Source: a virus
Direction: 5' to 3' (one strand)
DNA: 64,000 nt
Virus record (IMG/VR): IMGVR_UViG_3300043449_000492
Location: 105,070 to 169,069 of that record
The stretch's first letter is position 1. Every line of letters begins with the position of its first letter. The notes under the pieces are model-generated. The model did not search any database. It was given only the letters and a program-made list of their open reading frames with translations, and had not been told where the DNA came from. Positions 18,334 to 26,871 of the stretch are shown in pieces. A program made the position numbers and the translations under genes.

Positions 18334-18830
18334 GTCATACAAATCCAACAAACCCAAATGCAGATTTGCATATCTCGCCTGATGGACAAGACATTATCAA
18401 AGAATTTGAGTCTCTTGTTCTAGAGGCATACGTTGATACAAAAGACAAGCATGGAGATCCTATCTATGCTGTCGGCTGGGGTCATACTGGTCTAGTTGAT
18501 GGTAAGAAGATTGAAAAGGGTCTTAAGATTACCGAAGCAAAGGCACAAGAGTTATTCATGGAAGACATTGCTGAGTTTGAGCGCAAAGTCAAGCATTATG
18601 TAACTGTGCCACTAAATCAGCATCAGTTTGATGCTCTTGTCTCTATGGCATATAATGTTCGCACTTCTAACTTTGTGCAGATGGTTGAGCAGTCAGAACT
18701 TAATAAGGGTGTCTATGATAAGGTTCCCGACGCTATGATGCATTATAATGTATCGGGTGGAAGAGTTTTGAAGGGTCTTACTCGTCGTCGCAAGATGGAA
18801 GCTAACTTGTGGAAGAAGGAGGGGAAGTAA
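18330..18830 (+). CDS. e: T4-type lysozyme (GH24 endolysin)
   Basis: 166 residues. The catalytic pattern of T4 lysozyme is present: Glu27 in EFESLVLEAYVD, Asp36 nine residues later, then AVGWGHTG. C-terminal LTRRRKMEANLW matches the family. Cleaves the MurNAc-GlcNAc bond of peptidoglycan at lysis. There is no signal peptide, so it needs a holin. ATG 18330 forms an ATGA overlap with the upstream gene. Confidence 0.93.
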   Translation: MSHTNPTNPNADLHISPDGQDIIKEFESLVLEAYVDTKDKHGDPIYAVGWGHTGLVDGKKIEKGLKITEAKAQELFMEDIAEFERKVKHYVTVPLNQHQFDALVSMAYNVRTSNFVQMVEQSELNKGVYDKVPDAMMHYNVSGGRVLKGLTRRRKMEANLWKKEGK

Positions 18831-18839
18831 TCCCCTCCT
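18817..18839. terminator. Hairpin between convergent genes
   Basis: AGGAGGGGA pairs perfectly with TCCCCTCCT around a five-base loop containing the lysozyme stop codon. It lies between lysozyme and the convergent minus-strand gene and could serve both strands, although there is no long T-tract. Confidence 0.6.
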
Positions 18840-18848
18840 ATAAAACTC

Positions 18849-19151
18849 TTAGGATTCTAGGTCAACGTGGGAAGATGGAGGATATACTGCACCATGTAGT
18901 CTTTCGGCAGTTGCCTTTAGAGTATCTGCAAGTGCTTCGATATCGTCTGCATCTGGGTGTGGCTTAGTTGCACAAACACGAAGCTGCTCAGCAAGATCGT
19001 GAATTTCGTTGACAGCCTCATCAACTGCTTTATTAACAAGCGCAACGGCTTCTTTTAGTTCTTCTAGTTCTAGACTCATTTGTGCTACCTTTCCTTCTAA
19101 GTTGATGATTCTAAGATCATCCAATAATAGATAACGGATCCATTGAAACAT
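18849..19151 (-). CDS. Minus-strand coiled-coil protein
   Basis: 100 residues, almost entirely a heptad-patterned acidic helix after a short hydrophobic N-terminus (MFQWIRYLLLDD). One of four minus-strand genes in the window. It is supported by a GGGAG SD and a TATAAATA late box about 30 bases upstream on the same strand. Function unknown; it sits among lysis genes. Confidence 0.72.
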   Translation of the reverse strand: MFQWIRYLLLDDLRIINLEGKVAQMSLELEELKEAVALVNKAVDEAVNEIHDLAEQLRVCATKPHPDADDIEALADTLKATAERLHGAVYPPSSHVDLES

Positions 19152-19180
19152 CTTTTAACTCCCGGAGTTTGCCTCCTTTC

Positions 19181-19188
19181 TATTTATA
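19181..19188 (-). promoter_or_regulatory. T4-like late promoter box (minus strand)
   Basis: TATAAATA read on the minus strand, the exact T4 late promoter consensus, about 30 bases before the coiled-coil gene at 19151. Confidence 0.65.
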
Positions 19189-19199
19189 GGAATCAATAA

Positions 19200-20858
19200 A
19201 TGAAATACACTGCACCTGTCGATTCTACTCTCTTTCTTCTCAAAGACGTTCTCAAGTTTGATAATGAACTAACAGAGCCAATTCTTAGAGAAGCAGCAAA
19301 ACTATGTGAAGAAGTGATTGCTCCTACAAATCAAGAGGGTGATGAAGAGGGTTGTAAGTATGTCGAAAAAGAAGTCAAAACACCACAAGCATTCAAAGAA
19401 GCATGGCAAAAGTTTAGAGACGGAGGTTGGCTCGGACTCTCCGTTCCTGAAGCGTATGGTGGACAAGGCTTACCATATACACTTGCGTCTGCTATCAACG
19501 AATTTATATCCTCTTCTAACATGGGGTTTTCTCTTTATCCTGGCCTTACACGTGGAAATATCCAGGCTCTCCTCGAAGTAGGTAGCGAACCACAGAAGAA
19601 TATCTGGATCCCTTATCTAGCATCAGGTAAGTGGACTGGCACGATGAATCTTACTGAGCCTCATTGTGGAACTGATCTTGGTTTGTTGAAGACTAAGGCA
19701 GTTCCTGTTGGTGATGAAGGATATCATATCACAGGTCAAAAGATTTTCATTTCATGCGGTGAACACGATCTTGCGGAAAATATTCTACATCTTGTGCTTG
19801 CTCGAATTGAAGGTGATCCAGAAGGAGTCAAGGGCATTAGTATGTTTGCTGTGCCAAAGTTTATAGGTCCAGAGAGAAACAATGTCTCTTGTGGATCAAT
19901 CGAACATAAGATGGGTATTCACGGTTCATCAACTTGTGTTATGAACTATGATGGAGCATACGGTTATCTTGTTGGTGAACGCTGCAAAGGTCTCAATGCA
20001 ATGTTCATTATGATGAATGAAGCAAGACTTGGTGTTGCCGTTCAAGGTCTATCACAATCGGAGTTGGCTTATCAAAATGCTGTCTCATATGCTCAAGAAC
20101 GTATTCAGAGCGTTGCGCTTACGGATCCAAAAGGTGGATCAGTTGCCATTATCAATCATCCCGATGTTCGTCGTATGCTTATGGATATTCGTTGCATTAA
20201 CGAAGCTGCTAGACTTCTATGCTTGGAAGCGTCGATGCTTTGTGAAGATAAAAGCGATGCTGCTCAAGATAGATTAGGTTTGATGACACCAGTTCTCAAG
20301 GGTGTGTTAACAGACTATGGATTTGAGAATGCAGTAAAGGCTCAACAAGTTTGGGGAGGTCATGGTTACATTCGTGAGAACGGAATGGAGCAGATTGTTC
20401 GTGACGCTCGTATTGCTCAAATCTATGAAGGTGCTAATGGTATTCAGGCGCTTGACCTTGTTGCTCGTAAGTTGCCAAAGAACATGGGTCGTGCTATTCG
20501 TACCTTCTTTAAGGATAGTGAAGACTTGATTAACAAAGCATATGGTGCTGATCTGCATACAGTCGTGCAGCCTCTCACATCAGCAAGAGACGAACTAAGA
20601 CAAGCAACAGAGTGGCTTGTTGGTAATGCATTGACACTTCAAAATAATGCTGGTTCTGCATCGTATGATTATATGAAAATGTTCGGACTCGTATTGCTAG
20701 GTCTTGCTCATGTTCGTATCTGTATGGCTTCGGATGATAAGGAAAGACACCTAAATGCCAAATACTTTATGGAAAGGATTCTTCCTGAAACTCGATTCCT
20801 TTTGGAAAGAATTAAATCGGGAAGTGAAACAATGATGGAAGTTTCGTTTTTTAATTAA
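19200..20858 (+). CDS. Acyl-CoA dehydrogenase, DmdC-like long type
   Basis: 552 residues, apparently intact. It has the layout of the long acyl-CoA dehydrogenases that include 3-methylmercaptopropionyl-CoA dehydrogenase (DmdC): N-terminal YTAPVDSTLFLL, GGWLGLSVPEAYGGQGLP, the FAD/substrate segment NLTEPHCGTDLG (usually TEPxAGSDLG), KIFISCGEHDLAENI, WGGHGYIRENG, and the catalytic base in YEGANGIQALDLV, Glu410. These flavoenzymes form a trans-2,3 double bond in an acyl-CoA. It is about 40 residues shorter than cellular DmdC as I recall it. Divergent from the coiled-coil gene; not part of a visible pathway. A metabolic gene of this kind is unusual in a T4-like phage. Confidence 0.9.
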   Translation: MKYTAPVDSTLFLLKDVLKFDNELTEPILREAAKLCEEVIAPTNQEGDEEGCKYVEKEVKTPQAFKEAWQKFRDGGWLGLSVPEAYGGQGLPYTLASAINEFISSSNMGFSLYPGLTRGNIQALLEVGSEPQKNIWIPYLASGKWTGTMNLTEPHCGTDLGLLKTKAVPVGDEGYHITGQKIFISCGEHDLAENILHLVLARIEGDPEGVKGISMFAVPKFIGPERNNVSCGSIEHKMGIHGSSTCVMNYDGAYGYLVGERCKGLNAMFIMMNEARLGVAVQGLSQSELAYQNAVSYAQERIQSVALTDPKGGSVAIINHPDVRRMLMDIRCINEAARLLCLEASMLCEDKSDAAQDRLGLMTPVLKGVLTDYGFENAVKAQQVWGGHGYIRENGMEQIVRDARIAQIYEGANGIQALDLVARKLPKNMGRAIRTFFKDSEDLINKAYGADLHTVVQPLTSARDELRQATEWLVGNALTLQNNAGSASYDYMKMFGLVLLGLAHVRICMASDDKERHLNAKYFMERILPETRFLLERIKSGSETMMEVSFFN

Positions 20859-20865
20859 AACAAAT

Positions 20866-20886
20866 GGTGCGACAATGTGTCGCACC
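20866..20886 (+). terminator. Hairpin after acyl-CoA dehydrogenase
   Basis: GGTGCGACA and TGTCGCACC form nine perfect pairs with a three-base loop. No T-tract follows, but a strong promoter begins nine bases downstream, so this is a transcription-unit boundary. Confidence 0.6.
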
Positions 20887-20894
20887 TCCACCTC

Positions 20895-20923
20895 TTGACA
20901 ATAGACCCTCGATTTGATATACT
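20895..20923 (+). promoter_or_regulatory. Sigma-70-type promoter
   Basis: TTGACA (20895-20900), 17-base spacer, TATACT (20918-20923), just ahead of the gene at 20946. Confidence 0.8.
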
Positions 20924-20945
20924 GTAAGTCACTTATGGAGGTTCT

Positions 20946-21344
20946 ATGCCACTTCTTCCCGTTTACTATACTACCACTAATCTTCGCAAGCGTAAGTCTA
21001 AAAAGACGAATACTTCCGAGCATGAGAAGTGGCTAAGAACAATGGGTCTAGCTCCAAAGCAAATCAAAGCAAAGAAGACAGCGAATACTTCGTGGAAAGC
21101 AGAGTATTCTGATTCCTTAAAAGTTGATAGGTCTTCCGCTCAATACGATTCCGCAGGCATGTCAGGTGATGCGTCTTCCTGCGCTAATCGTTCGATTATG
21201 GCAAACCTTCATAAGGAGTCCGAAGAGACACGGGCAGCAATTCTAGCAAAGGCTGCCCGTGTCATGCCTCTATATAATAAAGGTGGACTTCAAGTTCTAA
21301 CGGACTCTGATGACCTTAAATGCTTAAACAAGGTAGCACGATGA
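20946..21344 (+). CDS. Hypothetical basic protein
   Basis: 132 residues with a basic N-terminal third (LRKRKSKK), a Ser-rich middle and the C-terminal segment AARVMPLYNKGGLQVLTDSDDLKCL, which resembles an uncharacterised phage protein family I have seen but cannot name. Has its own consensus promoter. Overlaps the following gene by four bases. Confidence 0.6.
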   Translation: MPLLPVYYTTTNLRKRKSKKTNTSEHEKWLRTMGLAPKQIKAKKTANTSWKAEYSDSLKVDRSSAQYDSAGMSGDASSCANRSIMANLHKESEETRAAILAKAARVMPLYNKGGLQVLTDSDDLKCLNKVAR

Positions 21345-21577
21345 TGTTAAATCTAATAGTTCCAGTCGTATTCTTTTGTGCAACCTTGCCTAATAAAAAT
21401 ACATGTGATGGATTTACTTCATTGATACATGAAGAACTTCCACCCGTTCCTACTCCAATGAAATGTCTGCTTGATGGTACAGCATTTGCAACTCAATACA
21501 TTGTTGAGTTTGAGAAAGATCATCCTAAATTAAAACTGGAATATAGAATAGTCTGCAAGTCAACCGAGAAAACTTGA
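21341..21577 (+). CDS. Small secreted or membrane-anchored protein
   Basis: 78 residues beginning with a short hydrophobic segment (LIVPVVFFCATL) and followed by three further cysteines. ATG 21341 overlaps the preceding stop (ATGA) and has AAGG upstream. Probably exported; function unknown. Confidence 0.5.
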   Translation: MMLNLIVPVVFFCATLPNKNTCDGFTSLIHEELPPVPTPMKCLLDGTAFATQYIVEFEKDHPKLKLEYRIVCKSTEKT

Positions 21578-21615
21578 CAGCATAAATACACTATGGTCTT
21601 TTTAAGGAGATATAA

Positions 21616-21813
21616 ATGCTTGTAGGAGATAAGGTAAGTTACGATTCTGTGAATGAAGCATACTGCTTGCTTACATCATACATTCGGGAAGATGGTAAGC
21701 TTGGCACAAAGTATAATCAGGAAAATCTACAGAACTTTGTTGTCTTCCTCGCAGAAATCTTGAAGCATCCAGATAATTTTACAGACGCAGATAAAAAAGA
21801 AGAATCTGCATAA
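21616..21813 (+). CDS. Small acidic hypothetical protein
   Basis: 65 residues, soluble, with an AAGGAG SD. A CATAAATA late-like box lies about 30 bases upstream. No family recognised. Confidence 0.5.
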   Translation: MLVGDKVSYDSVNEAYCLLTSYIREDGKLGTKYNQENLQNFVVFLAEILKHPDNFTDADKKEESA

Positions 21814-21833
21814 CATAGAAAGGTGAAAATATA

Positions 21834-22094
21834 ATGAATAAGTTTATCCTAGCAACTGCACTTGTGTTTGCTCTAACTGGTTCCGCACTAGCACATAAGA
21901 AGGCTGTTGTTACTGATGTGCCTCTAGTTCCTGGTGCTGTCATTACCCCACAGGGTGTAAAGGTTCAGGCTCCCGTCGGCTCTGATGTTCAGGTTGACGT
22001 TGATGGTAAGGACGTTGATATTACGATTACCGGTCCAGAGTCAAAGACTGGTTTCAATTCGCTTCTACCCTGGAACTGGCGTTTCTGGCGGTAA
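21834..22094 (+). CDS. Small secreted protein
   Basis: 86 residues. A clear Sec signal peptide (ILATALVFALTGSALA, cleavage after ALA) precedes a Val/Asp-rich segment likely to form strands and a Trp-rich C-terminus. Periplasmic location is likely. Function unknown. Confidence 0.6.
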   Translation: MNKFILATALVFALTGSALAHKKAVVTDVPLVPGAVITPQGVKVQAPVGSDVQVDVDGKDVDITITGPESKTGFNSLLPWNWRFWR

Positions 22095-22100
22095 AATATA

Positions 22101-22108
22101 CTAAATAG
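22101..22108 (+). promoter_or_regulatory. T4-like late promoter box
   Basis: CTAAATAG, one of several close matches to the T4 late element, about 40 bases before the small membrane gene at 22145. Confidence 0.45.
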
Positions 22109-22144
22109 TATTGTCCAATCCAGGACATGCTATGGAGTGTAAAA

Positions 22145-22369
22145 ATGAACTTAACTGCACTAAGAGCAAACTGGAGAACAACAGTTCTTGGTTTGATTCC
22201 GTTGGTAGCATATGCTTTAAATTATTTTGGATTATGGCCTGCGTCAATGCCGCTTCCTCCACTGGATCAAGTGTGGCCATTCGTGTTTGCCCTATTTGGT
22301 ATGGGCGTCGTTGCCAAGGATGGTAACGTCACAAACGCACACGATCCATCTCCACCAACGACTCTCTAA
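22145..22369 (+). CDS. Small membrane protein, holin-like
   Basis: 74 residues with two hydrophobic segments (about 13-28 and 42-58) and a C-terminal VAKDGNVTNAHD tail. Small phage proteins ending in 'AKDxxVT' are common and some are annotated as holins. Its position between lysozyme and a spanin pair supports a lysis role, but a second holin-like gene lies at 54946. Confidence 0.5.
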   Translation: MNLTALRANWRTTVLGLIPLVAYALNYFGLWPASMPLPPLDQVWPFVFALFGMGVVAKDGNVTNAHDPSPPTTL

Positions 22370-22371
22370 AG

Positions 22372-22398
22372 ATAAGGGCGGGTTTATCTCGCCCTTAT
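22372..22398. terminator. Bidirectional hairpin between convergent genes
   Basis: ATAAGGGCG pairs with CGCCCTTAT, nine pairs and a nine-base loop. It lies just after the holin-like gene and overlaps the last codons of the convergent outer-spanin gene. Confidence 0.65.
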
Positions 22399-22659
22399 TC
22401 TTACATCTGCATCATTCAAAAACTTACGAATAGATTCAATAGAACTTTTACAGGTTAGATTATTCTTGTGTAGCTGTACAATTACTTTAGCTACTTGTGC
22501 ATCTGTAAGCGTCTTCCAGTTTGGAAACTCTTTCAATACAGGACAGGCATACATAGCTTCGTCGGGGCGAACGACTAGATACTTGTATGTGGTGATGACT
22601 TGCTGAGTATCATTACAACCAACAAGTAACAAAGCAAACAATAGAACAACAAACTTCAT
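22384..22659 (-). CDS. Putative outer-membrane spanin lipoprotein
   Basis: 91 residues with a lipoprotein signal: VVLLFALLLVGC, Cys15 as the lipidated residue. Short periplasmic part with two more cysteines. It overlaps the upstream membrane/coiled-coil gene by four bases (ATGA), the classical arrangement of separate i-spanin/o-spanin genes. o-spanins usually are Pro-rich; this one is not, so the call is tentative. Confidence 0.6.
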   Translation of the reverse strand: MKFVVLLFALLLVGCNDTQQVITTYKYLVVRPDEAMYACPVLKEFPNWKTLTDAQVAKVIVQLHKNNLTCKSSIESIRKFLNDADVRIRAR

Positions 22660-23039
22660 TTAATTTCTCCAAGCATTTTGATTGTATCTTTTAGTATCTG
22701 TGAGGATTGTTTATCATGACCAGCGCCGACATGTTGATTGATTGATGCGTCAATCTTCTGTAGTTGTTCTTCTAGTCTATCTCTTTCGATGTATAGCTTA
22801 GCCAAAATCTCACTCTTATTTGTGCTAATCTCTTCCATCTGTTGGATATAGATATTCTTATCCTTGACATTCTGTTGTAGTTGATCGATGGTAAACTTTT
22901 GTAAAGCTGAGTCTTTTTCCATATCGACAATCTGGCGATGCTTAAGGTATAGACTACTGGCGAGTCCAAAGACGATCATTAGGATCGCTATCCATTTGAA
23001 ACTACCTGCCGTAAAGAATGAAATGAGAAAAGAAAACAT
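22656..23039 (-). CDS. Putative inner-membrane spanin
   Basis: 127 residues: one N-terminal membrane span (about residues 5-28) followed by a long heptad coiled coil, the layout of i-spanins that fuse inner and outer membranes at lysis. The ATG at 23039 is preceded by GGAGG at five bases; an ATG 18 bases upstream would put that SD inside the gene. Paired with the lipoprotein gene downstream. Confidence 0.65.
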   Translation of the reverse strand: MFSFLISFFTAGSFKWIAILMIVFGLASSLYLKHRQIVDMEKDSALQKFTIDQLQQNVKDKNIYIQQMEEISTNKSEILAKLYIERDRLEEQLQKIDASINQHVGAGHDKQSSQILKDTIKMLGEIK

Positions 23040-23040
23040 A

Positions 23041-23069
23041 TTGACCTCCAAGAACATCTATGCTATAAT
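23041..23069 (+). promoter_or_regulatory. Sigma-70-type promoter
   Basis: TTGACC (23041-23046), 17-base spacer, TATAAT (23064-23069). Drives the ferredoxin-polymerase gene run and points away from the spanin genes. Confidence 0.8.
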
Positions 23070-23093
23070 ATATATGTAAGTAGAGGTATAGAA

Positions 23094-23291
23094 ATGATTC
23101 TATGTTCCTGTAATCTTATAACTGACAACAATGTTAGGCAAATCATGGAAAGTCGGCCTTCATATGCTAGACTTCCGTCTGTTGAGGAAATCATGGAAAA
23201 GCATGGTTGCTCTGTTGTATGTGCAACCTGTGTTCGCAACTTGAAAATTGAAATAAGGAAACACTATGAAAGTGAAGATCGGACCGTATAA
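23094..23291 (+). CDS. Bfd-like [2Fe-2S] ferredoxin
   Basis: 65 residues with the cysteine layout of bacterioferritin-associated ferredoxin: C4-x-C6 at the N-terminus and C43-x2-C46 near the C-terminus, in a short helical protein starting ILCSCNLITDNNVRQIM. Bfd-type domains transfer electrons, in bacteria to release iron from bacterioferritin. A Dps gene lies 18 kb away. First gene of its transcription unit. Confidence 0.75.
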   Translation: MILCSCNLITDNNVRQIMESRPSYARLPSVEEIMEKHGCSVVCATCVRNLKIEIRKHYESEDRTV

Positions 23292-23799
23292 GACTTGGAT
23301 TGGAGTCTATCAAGTCACTGATAAGATACCATTCGTTAGTGAAGATACCCGAGACAAGATTGGAGACTGGCTTTCCAATACTTGGGTTAATGATATCTTC
23401 AAGTGGTTTGATGAGAAGAAAGAACGTAAGATTGATATTCGTATCGATCCTTATGATACTTGGTCTATGGATCATACACTTGCTCTAATCATTCTTCCAA
23501 TGCTTAATCAGCTTCGTATCACCAAGCAGGGTGCTCCTTGGGTTGATGATGAAGATGTTCCCGACTTCATTAAGTCAACAACTGCTCCTCCTAAAGAAGA
23601 GGATTGGGACGTTGACGACTATCATCATATTCGTTGGGACTGGGTTCTCAATGAAATGATCTTTGCCTTTGAGAACATTCTTAATGATGATTGGCATGAT
23701 AAAATGAACCTTGACAAAGACGAGTTTACATACTATAATGATCGTATTGACAATGGATTGCGCCTCTTCGGTAAGTATTATCGGGCGCTTTGGGACTAA
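23266..23799 (+). CDS. Conserved phage hypothetical protein
   Basis: 177 residues. The segment DIRIDPYDTWSMDHTLALIILPMLNQL is a block I recognise as conserved in hypothetical proteins of T4-like and other tailed phages; the acidic C-terminal half contains NDDWHDKM. Function unknown. Overlaps the ferredoxin gene by 26 bases. Confidence 0.7.
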   Translation: MKVKIGPYKTWIGVYQVTDKIPFVSEDTRDKIGDWLSNTWVNDIFKWFDEKKERKIDIRIDPYDTWSMDHTLALIILPMLNQLRITKQGAPWVDDEDVPDFIKSTTAPPKEEDWDVDDYHHIRWDWVLNEMIFAFENILNDDWHDKMNLDKDEFTYYNDRIDNGLRLFGKYYRALWD

Positions 23800-23810
23800 G
23801 GAGATTGTCC

Positions 23811-24017
23811 ATGAACTTTAGTGAAAAGACTATGCACGTCCTCGAAACTCAGTTTAAGCAGAGGGCGCTCGACGGAAAGTGGGAAAGGATCGTCAAGATC
23901 ATTGACCCAGACAACGCTTATTCATTCGTGAATGAGAATGGCAACCGCACTACATTGATTCCTGAGAAATGGGTCACTGTCGGTGTTTATGATTATCTAA
24001 TGGAGATTATTGACTAA
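23811..24017 (+). CDS. Small hypothetical protein
   Basis: 68 residues, ATG 23811 preceded by GGAG. Mixed alpha/beta composition, no motif recognised. Stop overlaps the next ATG by one base. Confidence 0.55.
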   Translation: MNFSEKTMHVLETQFKQRALDGKWERIVKIIDPDNAYSFVNENGNRTTLIPEKWVTVGVYDYLMEIID

Positions 24018-24319
24018 TGGCTACAAATCTAAAAATTCTACGCTTCCTCAATGAGGAAATTATGGGCGAGATTGTTACTGAGAGCAAGGACACAGTCACA
24101 GTAAAGAATCCTGTTCGTATTGTTGTTATGCCAAACAAGGAAGATCCTAAGAATCCTTCAGTAGGCTTCGCTCCATACTGCGAATGGACTGAGGACAAGG
24201 ACTTCACTCTTTCGAAGAACTTTCTTGTTTTTACAGCAGAACCTCTTAAGGTTTTTATCAATCAGTATAATCAGCAGTTTGGTGGTATCATCGTTCCAGA
24301 CACAAAGATCATTATGTAA
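24017..24319 (+). CDS. Sm-like small protein upstream of DNA polymerase
   Basis: 100 residues. The N-terminus (ILRFLNEEIMGEIV.E...TVTVKNPVRIVVMP) has the strand-turn pattern of Sm/SH3-like barrels seen in small proteins of T4-like cyanophages. Coupled by one-base overlaps to both neighbours, including gp43. Possible RNA or protein binding; function unknown. Confidence 0.55.
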   Translation: MATNLKILRFLNEEIMGEIVTESKDTVTVKNPVRIVVMPNKEDPKNPSVGFAPYCEWTEDKDFTLSKNFLVFTAEPLKVFINQYNQQFGGIIVPDTKIIM

Positions 24320-26871
24320 TGACAAAATTCTATACCAATGTTGAAGTGTGGGGTGGCAAGATCCTATACCGTGGCGTTGAGAATGGAAAGCGTATCAAGA
24401 GTAGGGTGGACTATCACCCTACTCTTTTCGTTCGTTCAGACAAGCCTACGAAGTATAAGACAATCTATGGAGAGTATGTCGGTCCTATTAAGCCAGGATC
24501 GATCAAGGACTGTCGTGAGTTTGCCTCTCAGTATGATGATGTTCCTAACTTTAAAGTGTATGGCAATCAACGCTATCAGTATTGCTTTATAGCTGATGAA
24601 TTTTCAGATGTTATTGACTGGGACATTCAGCATATTCGTATCGCAAACATTGATATCGAAGTTGGTTCTGAGAATGGATTTCCAGATCCTGGGGATGCGA
24701 CTGAGCCTTTGACCGCTATCACTGTGAAGATGAATGGATATTACTTTACGTTTGGTACTGAAGCATACAAGTCTGAGCGTAATGATGTTTCATATTGTCG
24801 CTGTATTAGTGAAATTGATTTGATTCAGAAGTTCCTTCTATGGTGGCAACAGGATCATCCTGACATTATCACAGGTTGGAACGTCGAGCAATTCGATATT
24901 CCATATCTTGTCAATCGTATATCTAATGTGCTAGGCGAGAAAGAAGCCAAGAAGCTTTCTCCTTGGGGCGTAATCAATGCAAAGACGATTGATATGGGTA
25001 TGGGTCGTAAAGGCTCAGGATATACCATTCTAGGTATTGCTACGCTCGATCTTATTTCACTATATAAGAAATATGCTCCAGAGGGTAAGTCTCAAGAATC
25101 CTATCGTCTGGATAACATTGCCCATGTTGAGCTAGGAGAACGTAAACTCTCCTATGAAGATTATGGCTCACTTCATAATCTCTATAGAGAGAATTACCAG
25201 AAGTTCATTGACTATAACATCAAAGACGTTGAACTTGTGGACCGCATTGATGACAAAGGCAAGTTCATTGAACTAGCCCTTACCCTTTCTTATGATAACA
25301 AATGCAACTATGAAGATGTGTTTGCTCAAGTCCGTATGTGGGACGTAATTTGTTTTAATCATTTGAAAGCGAAGAACATTGTCGTCCCTCCTACCGAAAG
25401 ACACGAAAAGGAGGCAGCTTATGTCGGTGCTTACGTTAAAGATCCTATTATTGGTTTCCATGATTGGGTGGCTTCTTTTGACGTTAATTCAGAGTACCCG
25501 TCTGTTATTATGGGGTCAAATATCTCTCCTGAGACGATTATCGAACCTGATTCTTATACTCCTGCTATGCAGTCTATTATCTCCTCTGGTATCACTGTTG
25601 ATAAACTTCTTAATCGTTCAATCGACACCTCTACCTTGAAAGATGAAAACGTCTGCTTGACAGCGAACGGACAGTTCTATCGTCGTGACAAGCAAGGCTT
25701 CATGCCTGAAATGGTTGAGAAGATGTTTAATGATCGTAAAGCCTATAAGAAGGCAATGCTTGAAGCTGAACAGGAGTATGAGCATGAAACTGACAAGCAA
25801 GCGAAAGCGGAGCTTAAGAAGAAGATATCCAAGTTCAAGAACCTACAACTCTCCAAGAAAGTATCACTCAACTCGCTTTATGGCGCCATGGGATCGAAGT
25901 TCTTTCGGTTCTATGATCTACGAAATGCGATTGCGGTCACGACTACGGGTCAACTTAGCATCCGTTGGATCGAAAAGACCCTTAATGAGTATTTGCGAAA
26001 GTTGTTAAAGACAGAAAAGGATTATGTTATTGCAGTCGATACTGACTCGGTTTATTTGCACCTTGCTGATTTGGTCAAGCAAACCATCGAAAAGGATGGT
26101 CAATCTGTTGATGCAGCAAGAGGTATCGCCTTCATGGATAAAGTCTGTGAAAGTGGTCTACAACGAATTATTGATCAGACTTGTTCTGATCTTGGTGCAT
26201 ACACTAACGTCTATCAACAAAAGATTATCATGAAGCGAGAAGTCTTGGCAGACAAAGCAATCTGGACTGCCAAGAAGCGTTACATTCTCAACGTCCATAA
26301 CTCCGAAGGTGTGCAGTATGCTAAGCCAAAGAAGAAAGTTATGGGTCTTGAAATGGTCAAGAGTTCAACCCCATCAGCATGTAGAGAGAAGTTAAAGGAA
26401 GCAATTGATGTTATATTTGACCAAGGCGAATCAGCAGTTCAAGAGTTTGTTCAGCAGTTTCGTTCCGAATATGAAAGTTTACCTTTGGCAGACATTGCGT
26501 TTCCTCGTGGAGTTAACGGTCTCATTAAGTATGCAGATAAGAAGACGATTTACGGAAGCGGAACACCTATACATGTTCGTGGCTCTCTTGTATATAATCA
26601 TATTCTATCTGAGCATAAGCTTACTAATAAGTATCCGTTGATTCAAGGCGGAGAAAAGATTAAGTATGTTCACCTCAAAGAACCTAACACTGTGCAGTCG
26701 AATGTGATTGCATTTCCACAAGGAGGAATCCCTAAAGAGTTTGACTTGAACAAGTATATCGACTATAATACACAATTCGAAAAATCGTTTCTAGAACCAT
26801 TGAAGATCATTCTGGAAGCGATTGATTGGAAAGCAGAACGAACATCTAGCCTAGAGGACTTTTTCTCATGA
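24319..26871 (+). CDS. 43: Family B DNA polymerase (gp43)
   Basis: 850 residues, close to T4 gp43 (898). Exonuclease motif I NIDIEV near residue 111, polymerase motif A SFDVNSEYPSVI near 387, motif B KKVSLNSLYGAMG near 513, motif C with DTD at 574-576. Replicates the phage genome with gp44/62, gp45, gp41 and gp61. Start overlaps the preceding stop by one base. No intein or intron is visible. Confidence 0.97.
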   Translation: MTKFYTNVEVWGGKILYRGVENGKRIKSRVDYHPTLFVRSDKPTKYKTIYGEYVGPIKPGSIKDCREFASQYDDVPNFKVYGNQRYQYCFIADEFSDVIDWDIQHIRIANIDIEVGSENGFPDPGDATEPLTAITVKMNGYYFTFGTEAYKSERNDVSYCRCISEIDLIQKFLLWWQQDHPDIITGWNVEQFDIPYLVNRISNVLGEKEAKKLSPWGVINAKTIDMGMGRKGSGYTILGIATLDLISLYKKYAPEGKSQESYRLDNIAHVELGERKLSYEDYGSLHNLYRENYQKFIDYNIKDVELVDRIDDKGKFIELALTLSYDNKCNYEDVFAQVRMWDVICFNHLKAKNIVVPPTERHEKEAAYVGAYVKDPIIGFHDWVASFDVNSEYPSVIMGSNISPETIIEPDSYTPAMQSIISSGITVDKLLNRSIDTSTLKDENVCLTANGQFYRRDKQGFMPEMVEKMFNDRKAYKKAMLEAEQEYEHETDKQAKAELKKKISKFKNLQLSKKVSLNSLYGAMGSKFFRFYDLRNAIAVTTTGQLSIRWIEKTLNEYLRKLLKTEKDYVIAVDTDSVYLHLADLVKQTIEKDGQSVDAARGIAFMDKVCESGLQRIIDQTCSDLGAYTNVYQQKIIMKREVLADKAIWTAKKRYILNVHNSEGVQYAKPKKKVMGLEMVKSSTPSACREKLKEAIDVIFDQGESAVQEFVQQFRSEYESLPLADIAFPRGVNGLIKYADKKTIYGSGTPIHVRGSLVYNHILSEHKLTNKYPLIQGGEKIKYVHLKEPNTVQSNVIAFPQGGIPKEFDLNKYIDYNTQFEKSFLEPLKIILEAIDWKAERTSSLEDFFS

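Noticed and set aside
19200-20858. Host DNA contamination explaining the acyl-CoA dehydrogenase
   Set aside because: Base composition and codon use look like the neighbours, phage-type promoter and hairpin borders flank it, and phage genes continue on both sides.
24319-26871. Intein or intron in DNA polymerase or ribonucleotide reductase
   Set aside because: Motif spacing is continuous in both proteins and no insertion with splicing motifs is seen.
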